A DNA stretch of 39,689 nt from Bythopirellula sp. (GTDB lineage: Bacteria; Planctomycetota; Planctomycetia; Pirellulales; Lacipirellulaceae), in NCBI GenBank assembly GCA_028285205.1, contig JANQQA010000091.1, forward strand, positions 1 to 39,689, read 5' to 3'. Shown piece by piece: positions 33,339 to 39,689 of this stretch. Each line of letters starts with the position of its first letter. Position 1 is the stretch's first letter. Below the pieces are notes generated by a model. It searched no databases. It worked only from the letters and a program-made list of their open reading frames with translations, and was not told the origin of the DNA. A program made the translations under genes and the position numbers.

Positions 33339-34208
33339 ATGAAGTGGTTTCTCTACGCGTTCGTATTTAGTCTTTTGTCCAGCAGTGCCATTGCGAGCCC
33401 ACAGCCTGATGCAGTTGTGGAATACAAAGTTATTGACGATGTGAAGCTGCAGCTGCACGTCTTCTATCCGCCGGGACATCAATCCAGCGACAAACGACCT
33501 GCAATCGTATTCTTCTTCGGTGGTGGCTGGAACGGTGGAACCGTCAAGCAGTTCTATCCGCAAAGCGAGTATCTTGCCTCACGGGGCATGGTGGCGCTCT
33601 CCGCTGATTACCGAGTCAAGAGTCGGCAAGGCACGTCGCCGCAGGAGTGCGTGAAAGATGGCAAATCTGCCGTGCGGTGGATTCGCGCTCATGCCAAAGA
33701 GTTGGGTATCGACCCCGATAAATTGGTCGCCTCGGGCGGTTCTGCTGGCGGGCATGTCGCGGCGGCAACCGCGCTGACCGATGGATTCAACGAGGATGGT
33801 GAGGATGTCTCGATTAGCTGTCGCCCAAAAGCGTTGGTCCTGTTTAACCCCGTGTTTGACAACGGCCCTGGCGGCTACGGCCATGATCGCGTCAAGGCGT
33901 ACTGGCGAGCGTTTTCACCGCTGCATAACATCGACGAGCAGGCGCCGCCAACCATCGTCTTCCTAGGCACAAAGGACAAACTCATTCCCGTCGCGACGGC
34001 AAAGCAGTACCAGCGGCGCATGGAAGATGTTGGCGCTCGATGTGAGTTGCGATTGTACAAGGGACAACAACACGGCTTTTTCAATAAGCCACGCAAAAGC
34101 TACGCCGAGACACTGCTTGAGACCGATCTGTTCTTGGCGTCGCTAGGGTATCTGCAAGGACCACCGACCGTCACAAGAGACGGCGTTGGATCCACAACAC
34201 CGCGCTGA
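33339..34208 (+). CDS. Exported alpha/beta hydrolase (esterase)
   Basis: This is a 289-residue protein. ATG 33339 starts a signal peptide (MKWFLYAFVFSLLSSSAIAS); an ATG at 33306 would add 11 residues. FFFGGGWNGG stands where related esterases have HGGG, so the oxyanion-hole histidine is replaced by Phe. The nucleophile Ser is in GGSAGG (about residue 135). The Asp is in LGTKDKLIP and the His in QQHGFF. The family (BD-FAE and related esterases) removes acyl groups from polysaccharides or short-chain esters. With nearby sulfatases this fits sugar deacetylation, but that is inference. Confidence 0.9.
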   Translation: MKWFLYAFVFSLLSSSAIASPQPDAVVEYKVIDDVKLQLHVFYPPGHQSSDKRPAIVFFFGGGWNGGTVKQFYPQSEYLASRGMVALSADYRVKSRQGTSPQECVKDGKSAVRWIRAHAKELGIDPDKLVASGGSAGGHVAAATALTDGFNEDGEDVSISCRPKALVLFNPVFDNGPGGYGHDRVKAYWRAFSPLHNIDEQAPPTIVFLGTKDKLIPVATAKQYQRRMEDVGARCELRLYKGQQHGFFNKPRKSYAETLLETDLFLASLGYLQGPPTVTRDGVGSTTPR

Positions 34209-34254
34209 CTTTTTCAACATCGCAACCCGCGAAGCGCACGCCTCGGCGAATTGG

Positions 34255-35400
34255 CTATGCCGTGCGGGTAGCTAGCAAGACAACGGATGTGGCCAGGAGG
34301 AGCAAAGTACTCGGTTCGGGTATGGAAAATTGGGGTGAATTGCCGGCCCAGAGAATGTTGTATGCAAAGCCAAACGTCTCGCCATTGTCGGCTACGAGGG
34401 ACTGTTCCCTAAGGTATTCGCCTCCGTAAGCCCACCGGTGTACGCTGTTGCCGAAAGCGGTCGCAAATACATCGCCGTTAGGACCCCGCGTCACGCCGGT
34501 TGGATTATCAAGTGTCAGTTCGCTGTCGTAGCGATTTACCAACTGCCGGTACTGGACTTCTCTTGTATCTTGGCCTACCAGATTCGAGCTCTCGACGGTG
34601 ACTAACTGCGAAGACGCAGCCGCAATCTCCCAAATCGTCAACGTCCGTCTGTCATCGCTGCTGTCTCGGAATGAACCGTGTGCCAAAATTGTGTCGGATG
34701 CAGGCAGGTATTGAAGTGAAGACGCTCTAAGAAGGATGACCGAATCCGCCGATACAGGCTCTGTCAGATCCTCCGGAGCTAGGTCACCTACGAATACGGG
34801 TCCTGCCGAACTTAGATCGACAGGATCGAAGGCGTATACGTACGACAGGGGTGCTTGTGTGGCTTCTGAGGCCCAGATTTCGCCGTTGGAGAGTACAGCC
34901 AGTGCATTACTGCTCTCTGTTATCCGGCTGAGACTACCAACCCGACGGGCATCAAGTGCAGGATCATCGAAGGTGCGCACCAGTCCACCTTGCGGTGTGT
35001 ATTCTCGTATTGGTCCGCTAGTCTTGGCGGCAAAGAGATGGCCGTTAGGTCCAACCTTTATTTCTTGAACCACGCCATCGCGGAGTGGAACGCTGAACTG
35101 ATCGACTGACGAGCCATCCGACTGCCTATAAGTTCGGATAGAGCCACCTGACGTATCTTCTGCCCATGCGGAAACGAGGTTTCCGGCCGCATCGAAATCC
35201 AAGCCGGTAACTATACAGTTTTCCATTACAGGGCATTCGTCAACGTAGCCTTTGAAGGACCAATCGGCGTCGAATACCGCAATTCCTTTCCGTGCACCTG
35301 TGACGATGAAGTCATCTTCGTCCCAGCCAATGCCGAAAGAGGATGTGGCGTAGCAAAGCGAGAGCATCCAGCTACCAAAAACAACAAAGAAGCATTTCAT
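34255..35400 (-). CDS. PEP-CTERM protein with beta-propeller-like body
   Basis: This is a 381-residue protein. The signal peptide runs from MKCFFVVFGSWMLSLCYATS to about residue 23. The body has recurring blade-like units such as GLDFDAAGNLVSAWAEDTSG, IKVGPNGHLFAAKTSG, AVLSNGEIWASEAT and GVTRGPNGDVFATAFGN, like NHL or six-bladed propellers. The end, IPEPSTLLLLATSVVLLATR, is a classic PEP-CTERM signal. A ligand or enzymatic role cannot be read. ATG 35400 has only a weak GGATTG upstream. It converges with the esterase gene. Confidence 0.85.
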   Translation of the reverse strand: MKCFFVVFGSWMLSLCYATSSFGIGWDEDDFIVTGARKGIAVFDADWSFKGYVDECPVMENCIVTGLDFDAAGNLVSAWAEDTSGGSIRTYRQSDGSSVDQFSVPLRDGVVQEIKVGPNGHLFAAKTSGPIREYTPQGGLVRTFDDPALDARRVGSLSRITESSNALAVLSNGEIWASEATQAPLSYVYAFDPVDLSSAGPVFVGDLAPEDLTEPVSADSVILLRASSLQYLPASDTILAHGSFRDSSDDRRTLTIWEIAAASSQLVTVESSNLVGQDTREVQYRQLVNRYDSELTLDNPTGVTRGPNGDVFATAFGNSVHRWAYGGEYLREQSLVADNGETFGFAYNILWAGNSPQFSIPEPSTLLLLATSVVLLATRTA

Positions 35401-35722
35401 AGGAAGTCAATCCGATTAGACATTTACTGGGGGACGTGCACACTACCCAGGAAAATGTGGGATTAGGCAATAGCTTTCGAAATTGAGAATGCACAAGATT
35501 CAGGAGCTTCTATCGTCGGGAAGAATGACCTCGCATTGATGTCAATCAACCGGCAGTGAAGTACTTGCTACCTATTGTAACGACAGCAGATCGCCTGTAG
35601 GAACTTTACCAGATCAGCATGGGTATTTTACCTTGCATTATAGATAATTGAATGGTAACGGAACTGTTTCCGGCGGAGAGTGTGTTGGATGCGTAATGGT
35701 TGTAAGTTGCGAGGTTGTTGGA
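35401..35722. promoter_or_regulatory. Divergent promoter interval
   Basis: 322 bp between the divergent PEP-CTERM and lipoprotein genes. It is A/T-rich near 35620-35655 (TTGCATTATAGATAAT), a plausible promoter core, though spacing to a -35 element is unclear. No gene is seen. Confidence 0.35.
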
Positions 35723-36304
35723 ATGCGGAATCGAATGCACTGGCAATCGACGGCGTTTTGTCTCTTGATGGTCACATCCACCGGCTGCGCTAAGACTGTG
35801 CTTAAGGTTGAGGGAGAGACCATGATTGCCCGACCCGGTATGGCCGCCCCGGTGGGCGGTGTAATCGCAGGTTTGGGATTGATGGCCGTGGGCGTGCTGG
35901 TTGCCACGAAGGGCAAGTCGGCAGTGAAGAGAATCGCCGGAGGCGCGATGTTCCTGGGATTCGGGGTCGCGCTCGCGGTGTTTTCCGTGATGCAATACAA
36001 CAGATCATACGTCAGAGGCGATGCACAACGGATCGTGAAGGCGGTGACATTATTCGACGACCCGCAGGTCGTGCAGCTGGATCCGTTGACACACGTCTCG
36101 GTGCACCGAGTGCGACGATCACGCGGCGGCGTAGGCGGGCCCAAGCGAAGGTGGGTGACACTGCTGTGGCTGCACCGGCCAGATGGGACACACGAAGAGG
36201 TGGTCATGGGCGGATATCTGAATCGGCCCGTGTTGGACCACGTGTTGACGAAACTGGCCGAGCGAGGTGTGCGGATCGAAGACCTGCGAGACAATAAGGA
36301 TTGA
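35723..36304 (+). CDS. Small putative lipoprotein with two membrane segments
   Basis: This is a 193-residue protein. ATG 35723 has GAGG about 9 nt upstream, which sets the start over the longer frame. STAFCLLMVTSTGC resembles a lipoprotein signal with Cys at about residue 22. Two hydrophobic helices follow (GGVIAGLGLMAVGVLVA and AMFLGFGVALAVFSVM), then a soluble C-terminal domain with VSVHRVRRSRGG and RWVTLLWLHRPDG. No family is recognised. If the Cys is not lipidated it would be a three-helix membrane protein. Confidence 0.65.
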   Translation: MRNRMHWQSTAFCLLMVTSTGCAKTVLKVEGETMIARPGMAAPVGGVIAGLGLMAVGVLVATKGKSAVKRIAGGAMFLGFGVALAVFSVMQYNRSYVRGDAQRIVKAVTLFDDPQVVQLDPLTHVSVHRVRRSRGGVGGPKRRWVTLLWLHRPDGTHEEVVMGGYLNRPVLDHVLTKLAERGVRIEDLRDNKD

Positions 36305-36583
36305 GTCGACGCTGGGACGGCAGGTAGTCAACGCATTTACGATTACTGGGGTCTTTTGATGGCCTCACGAATGTCGAGACGGAGGTCGCACGAGCGATTC
36401 TACTCAGGGATCATCGGTCGCGACCCACCACGCTTCTGGTATCATATCTCATCGACAGGTTGTTTTGGCCCGTCGCAAGCAATGGTGTACGCATAGTGGT
36501 TGGACGCTGGAGCGATTCTCAGTTGCCCCGCGCTCGCGGCGACTTTACGATGCTGGCGCATGCGGACACTTTTTTGACTCCTG

Positions 36584-38152
36584 ATGGTTATGGATTTCAA
36601 CAACTCCCAAAGCGAGGTTCCCGTGGATTCGAGACATACGACATTCGCGTTTGTGCTGTTGCGTACGCTGGTCTTCTGCCAGTTGTGCGGGATGCAGTCC
36701 ACACAATTGCAAGCCGACCAACCCAACGTCGTGTTCATCTTCGCGGACGATCAGTCGGCCAAGACGATTGGGGCCTATGGTAACGAGCACATCCGGACGC
36801 CGAATCTTGATCGGCTGGCGCGCGAGGGGGTGAACTTCAGCCGGGCCTACAACATGGGCGCCTGGAATGGCGCAGTCTGCGTCGCGTCGCGGGCGATGCT
36901 CAACACCGGTCTGTCGGTGTGGAAAGCGTACGCGATAGACAAAGTGTTGCGGCAAGGCAAAGCGACTGAGAACATGTGGTCGAAGTTGATGGAGCAGCAA
37001 GGGTATCGCACCTACATGACGGGCAAGTGGCACGTGTCGGCGGATGCCAACGAAGTGTTTCAGCACGTCCGGCACATCCGCCCAGGGATGCCGGGTGACG
37101 GGTGGAATTCCGAGTCGGTGAAACCGCTGTCCGCTGCGCTCAAGGCGGGTGTTCGAGGCCCCGACTTGCAGGAGTTCATGCCTGTGGGATACGGCCGCCC
37201 GTTGGGCAAGGATGACCACAGCTGGTCGCCGACGGATCCCAAGTTTGGCGGTTTCTATGCGGGTGGTAAGCATTGGAGCGAAGTGCTGAAGGACGATGCC
37301 CTGGCATTCATCGACGATGCGAAGGACCACGACGAACCGTTCTTTATGTACCTGGCATTCAACGCACCGCACGATCCTCGTCAGGCTCCACAAGAGTATC
37401 AGGACATGTACAGCGCCGAGTCGCTCCCGTTGCCGGAGAGCTGGCTGCCCTTGTATCCCGAAATGGAAGAAATCGATAACGGTCCCGGATTGCGCGACGC
37501 GGCGCTGGTGCCTTTCCCGCGTACCGAGTACGCCACGCATGTGCACCTGAAAGAGTACTACGCGATCATCAGCCATCTGGATACTCAGATTGGCGAGATT
37601 CTGAAGGCGCTAGAAGCCACCGGCAAGATGGACAACACCTACATCATCTACACGGCCGATCACGGTTTGGCGGTCGGCGAGCACGGACTGTTCGGCAAAC
37701 AGAACATGTACGAACACAGCGTTCGCGTGCCCTTTATCGTCAAGGGGCCAGACCTGGAGGCGGGACGAACGGTCGACGCCGACATCTACTTGCAGGATAC
37801 GATGGCCACTGCGCTGGAGTTGGCCGGCGCCGAGAAGCCAGGGCACGTTTTCTTTCATTCAGTCCTGCCGCTGGCCAGGGGTGAAACTTCCGAGAGTGCT
37901 TACGATGCAGTCTACGGCGGGTACGTAAAAAGCCAGCGCATGATCAAGAAGGATGGTTTCAAGCTGATCGTTTACCCGAAGGCGAACAAAGTAAAGCTGT
38001 TCGATCTCAATGCCGACCCCGAAGAAATGCACAACTTGGCCGACGACCCAGCGAATGCCGACAAGGTGCGCCGCTTGTTCGACGAACTGGTGGCGCTACA
38101 AGACAGCCTAGGCGATGAGTTGGATCTCCGGCCGATGTTGGAAGAGCTGTAG
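36584..38152 (+). CDS. Exported sulfatase with C-V-A-S-R active site
   Basis: This is a 522-residue sulfatase. A signal peptide lies at about 19-44 (FAFVLLRTLVFCQLCGMQST). FADDQSAK carries the metal-binding Asp pair (55-56). The formylglycine motif is C-V-A-S-R (99-103), the alanine variant, in NGAVCVASRAMLNTG. TGKWHV, FNAPHDPR, YTADHGLAVGEHG and FGKQNMYEHSVRVPF complete the site. The alanine variant and the short loop resemble choline-sulfatase-like and iduronate-sulfatase-like families, but the substrate is undetermined. ATG 36584 has no clear ribosome site; ATG 36590 is an alternative. Confidence 0.95.
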   Translation: MVMDFNNSQSEVPVDSRHTTFAFVLLRTLVFCQLCGMQSTQLQADQPNVVFIFADDQSAKTIGAYGNEHIRTPNLDRLAREGVNFSRAYNMGAWNGAVCVASRAMLNTGLSVWKAYAIDKVLRQGKATENMWSKLMEQQGYRTYMTGKWHVSADANEVFQHVRHIRPGMPGDGWNSESVKPLSAALKAGVRGPDLQEFMPVGYGRPLGKDDHSWSPTDPKFGGFYAGGKHWSEVLKDDALAFIDDAKDHDEPFFMYLAFNAPHDPRQAPQEYQDMYSAESLPLPESWLPLYPEMEEIDNGPGLRDAALVPFPRTEYATHVHLKEYYAIISHLDTQIGEILKALEATGKMDNTYIIYTADHGLAVGEHGLFGKQNMYEHSVRVPFIVKGPDLEAGRTVDADIYLQDTMATALELAGAEKPGHVFFHSVLPLARGETSESAYDAVYGGYVKSQRMIKKDGFKLIVYPKANKVKLFDLNADPEEMHNLADDPANADKVRRLFDELVALQDSLGDELDLRPMLEEL

Positions 38153-38276
38153 TTGAGGCGAGTTCGGCTTAGGAGTCCGCTAAAATCTCCACTTGCAAGC
38201 TTGTTGGTGCGCGATAGGATATAGTGAACAAAAGTTTACTGATACATTGCACCCTAACGCCGAGCAATAGCCGGAT

Positions 38277-38301
38277 AACCGCGAGGCAACCGCCTCGCCG
38301 G
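38277..38301 (+). repeat. REP-like palindrome, copy 1
   Basis: The 25-bp unit starts AACC, then stem GCGAGGC, loop AACC, stem GCCTCGC and end CGG. It ends 11 nt before the start codon of the transposase. ATAACC precedes the stem, as in copy 2. Confidence 0.85.
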
Positions 38302-38312
38302 GACTCTAGTAA

Positions 38313-38795
38313 ATGCCTTGCTACCTGTTCACCTACCACGGCCATGGAACTTGGATGCCCGATCATCCACGCGGCTACGTGCGAAGGAAAGTGGGGATTC
38401 TTGCTCCAGATCCCAAAATGGCTGATTGCTATCGACAGAATCAAAAGGTGCAAACCGCGGAATTCGATATTTCAGTTCAGCGGATTCTGATTGATGAATC
38501 AACTCGCGCGTTTCACTTCCAAGGCTTACGAGGGCATTTCATCGCGACGGATCAGACGCACTTGCATGTGTTGGTGAGTTGGAGCACTCTCAAAACGTGG
38601 AAGGCGGTCCGGCAGTCGATCGGGACTAGTTTGACTCGGAGGTTGAACAAAGAGATTGAACGACGACCTTGGTTCGCAAAGCAGCCAAGTCGGAAATGTG
38701 TGCGTGAACAGCAGCACTTTGAACACCTAGTGCGTGTCTATTTGCCAAGGCACCGTGGGTTGAAGTGGCAGGAGACGGACGGGATTCTTGAGTAG
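38313..38795 (+). CDS. REP-associated tyrosine transposase (Y1/IS200-like, RAYT)
   Basis: This is a 160-residue HUH-type single-strand transposase. FTYHGHGTWMPDHPRGYVRR opens the protein. THLHVLVSW holds the HUH histidines (H-L-H). LVRVYLPRHRGLKW near the C-terminus carries the likely catalytic Tyr (about residue 144). The size is normal for RAYTs. Unlike IS200 elements, RAYTs are single-copy and mobilise or maintain REP palindromes; here one palindrome lies just upstream and two downstream, in inverted and direct orientation. No partner tnpB is present. The gene appears intact, with HUH and Tyr residues kept. ATG 38313 lacks a ribosome site, so expression may be low. Confidence 0.88.
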   Translation: MPCYLFTYHGHGTWMPDHPRGYVRRKVGILAPDPKMADCYRQNQKVQTAEFDISVQRILIDESTRAFHFQGLRGHFIATDQTHLHVLVSWSTLKTWKAVRQSIGTSLTRRLNKEIERRPWFAKQPSRKCVREQQHFEHLVRVYLPRHRGLKWQETDGILE

Positions 38796-38807
38796 TCCGA
38801 GCGATTT

Positions 38808-38832
38808 CCGGCGAGGCGGTTGCCTCGCGGTT
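38808..38832 (-). repeat. REP-like palindrome, copy 2 (inverted)
   Basis: Exact 25-bp reverse complement of copy 1, beginning 12 nt after the transposase stop. Together with copy 3 it makes an inverted pair separated by 35 bp, as in bacterial interspersed mosaic elements. Confidence 0.85.
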
Positions 38833-38867
38833 ATTTGCCAGCGGCGTGTTTTCTGGGCCCTAACTCT

Positions 38868-38892
38868 AACCGCGAGGCAACCGCCTTGCCGG
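38868..38892 (+). repeat. REP-like palindrome, copy 3
   Basis: Same orientation as copy 1, with one change in the second stem arm (GCCTTGC for GCCTCGC). It ends 27 nt short of the nadA stop codon and could also act as a terminator for nadA. Confidence 0.85.
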
Positions 38893-38919
38893 TGCGAAAC
38901 ACAAAGCTCGTTCCACCGC

Positions 38920-39687
38920 TCAACGCACCTCAAGCATGCGTTCGAGCGCGACCAGGGACCATTTGGCGGTCTCTTCGTCGACTTCGATTTTATTGATCGG
39001 CGTGCCGGCTTGGAGATTTTCCAAAGTCCAACAGAGGTGGGCTAGGTCGATGCGATACATCGTCGCGCACATGCAGACCACTGGCGAGAGGAAATGGATT
39101 TCTTGCTCAGGGTGCTTCTGCTTGACGCGGTTGACTAGGTGCAGCTCGGTGCCGATGGCCCATTTGCTGCCAGGGGGCGCTTCTTCCACGAGCTTGAGAA
39201 TGCGGCCCGTGCTGCCGTACTCATCGGCCAGCTGGAAGACATCGTGCGGGCATTCGGGATGTACCAAGATCTTGATGCCGGGGTGCTTCTCGCGGAACAT
39301 CGCAACGTGGTCGGGCTTGAACACCTGATGCACACTGCAATGCCCTTGCCAGAGAAGGACCTTGCTCTGCTCTAGCGCTTCCTCAGTGTTTCCACCCAGA
39401 TCGTCGTCGTAAGGATTCCACAGGGGCATCTCGTCGAGCGAAATACCCATCTCGACGGCCGTGTTGCGCCCCAGGTGCTGATCGGGGAAAAACATGACGC
39501 GGCTGGTGCGCGCGAAGGCCCACTCGATCGCAGCGCGGGCATTGCTGGAGGTGCAAACGATGCCACCGTGCCGACCGACGAAGGCTTTCAGACTCGCCGC
39601 CGAGTTGATGTAGGTGACCGGCGTGATGTCGTCGGTGTCGAGCACTTCGCCCAGCTGATCCCAGGCGTCTTCGATCTGTTCGATGGG
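38920..39687 (-). CDS. nadA: Quinolinate synthase A, 5' end outside the window
   Basis: 255 residues are visible; the frame is open to the right edge, so the N-terminus is missing. NadA condenses iminoaspartate with dihydroxyacetone phosphate to quinolinate in NAD synthesis and carries a [4Fe-4S] cluster. FFPDQHLGRNTA, WQGHCSVHQ, HPECPHDVF and SPVVCMCATMYRI are family blocks; Cys in IVCTSS, PECPH and VVCMC are the likely cluster ligands. The end, WSLVALERMLEVR, is typical. It is transcribed toward the REP copies and the transposase. Confidence 0.97.
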   Translation of the reverse strand, partial: PIEQIEDAWDQLGEVLDTDDITPVTYINSAASLKAFVGRHGGIVCTSSNARAAIEWAFARTSRVMFFPDQHLGRNTAVEMGISLDEMPLWNPYDDDLGGNTEEALEQSKVLLWQGHCSVHQVFKPDHVAMFREKHPGIKILVHPECPHDVFQLADEYGSTGRILKLVEEAPPGSKWAIGTELHLVNRVKQKHPEQEIHFLSPVVCMCATMYRIDLAHLCWTLENLQAGTPINKIEVDEETAKWSLVALERMLEVR

Positions 39688-39689
39688 GG

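Noticed and set aside
36545..37576. 343-codon open frame antisense to the third sulfatase
   Set aside because: Shadow of the sulfatase reading frame; catalytic motifs are all on the plus strand.
38277..38892. CRISPR-like array
   Set aside because: Only three palindromic units, in mixed orientation and unequal spacing around a transposase; there are no regular spacers or cas genes.

Overview
The window looks like a chromosomal segment of a planctomycete, most likely order Pirellulales. The evidence is the combination of a DUF1080 (3-keto-disaccharide hydrolase) domain, a DUF1552/DUF1592 secretome pair, a BBP7 outer-membrane barrel, a secreted SdrD/DUF11 protein with an N-terminal LETREMLAG motif, four PEP-CTERM-type proteins, three arylsulfatases, and an ECF sigma factor beside a Ser/Thr kinase with a planctomycete-type N-terminus. 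No phage, plasmid, rRNA, tRNA or CRISPR was found.

Layout. 1-9 kb is a secreted-hydrolase region: the 3' part of a sulfatase-DUF1080 fusion, a PEP-CTERM protein, an MBL-fold hydrolase resembling GntH, a choloylglycine-hydrolase-family Ntn hydrolase, a second sulfatase and a second PEP-CTERM protein. The last is preceded by a 41-codon ORF coupled through ATGA. 9.4-11.3 kb holds a Tat-exported fusion of two phosphoesterase domains. 11.5-14.3 kb is a minus-strand TadE-TadE-TadG(vWA) operon. 14.6-19.8 kb carries two large envelope genes (SdrD/DUF11 protein and BBP7 barrel). 20-22.7 kb holds the ECF sigma factor and a kinase with a six-helix membrane domain. 22.7-27.3 kb is mostly housekeeping: a secreted Q/R-rich protein, tadA, a VanZ-like protein and GTP-dependent PEP carboxykinase. 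27.8-38.2 kb returns to secreted functions: DUF1552 and DUF1592 proteins with overlapping ends, two PEP-CTERM proteins, an esterase, a small lipoprotein and a third sulfatase. The right end has a REP-associated tyrosine transposase flanked by three REP-like palindromes, then nadA running off the edge.

How the genes fit together. Most encode exported enzymes or surface proteins, consistent with use of sulfated polysaccharides: sulfatases, a sugar-binding DUF1080 domain, an esterase, cytochrome-like DUF1592 proteins, an outer-membrane barrel and PEP-CTERM proteins anchored by an exosortase encoded elsewhere. The sigma/kinase pair could regulate part of this.

The least expected signals are: (a) the REP-flanked transposase; (b) two short fossil gene tails, one matching the DUF1080 gene end and one matching the choloylglycine-hydrolase gene end, the second now buried antisense in the extended C-terminus of a PEP-CTERM gene; (c) the coupled leader-like ORF at 8090; and (d) several strong inverted repeats in promoter or intergenic positions. 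None proves a new defence or metabolic system.
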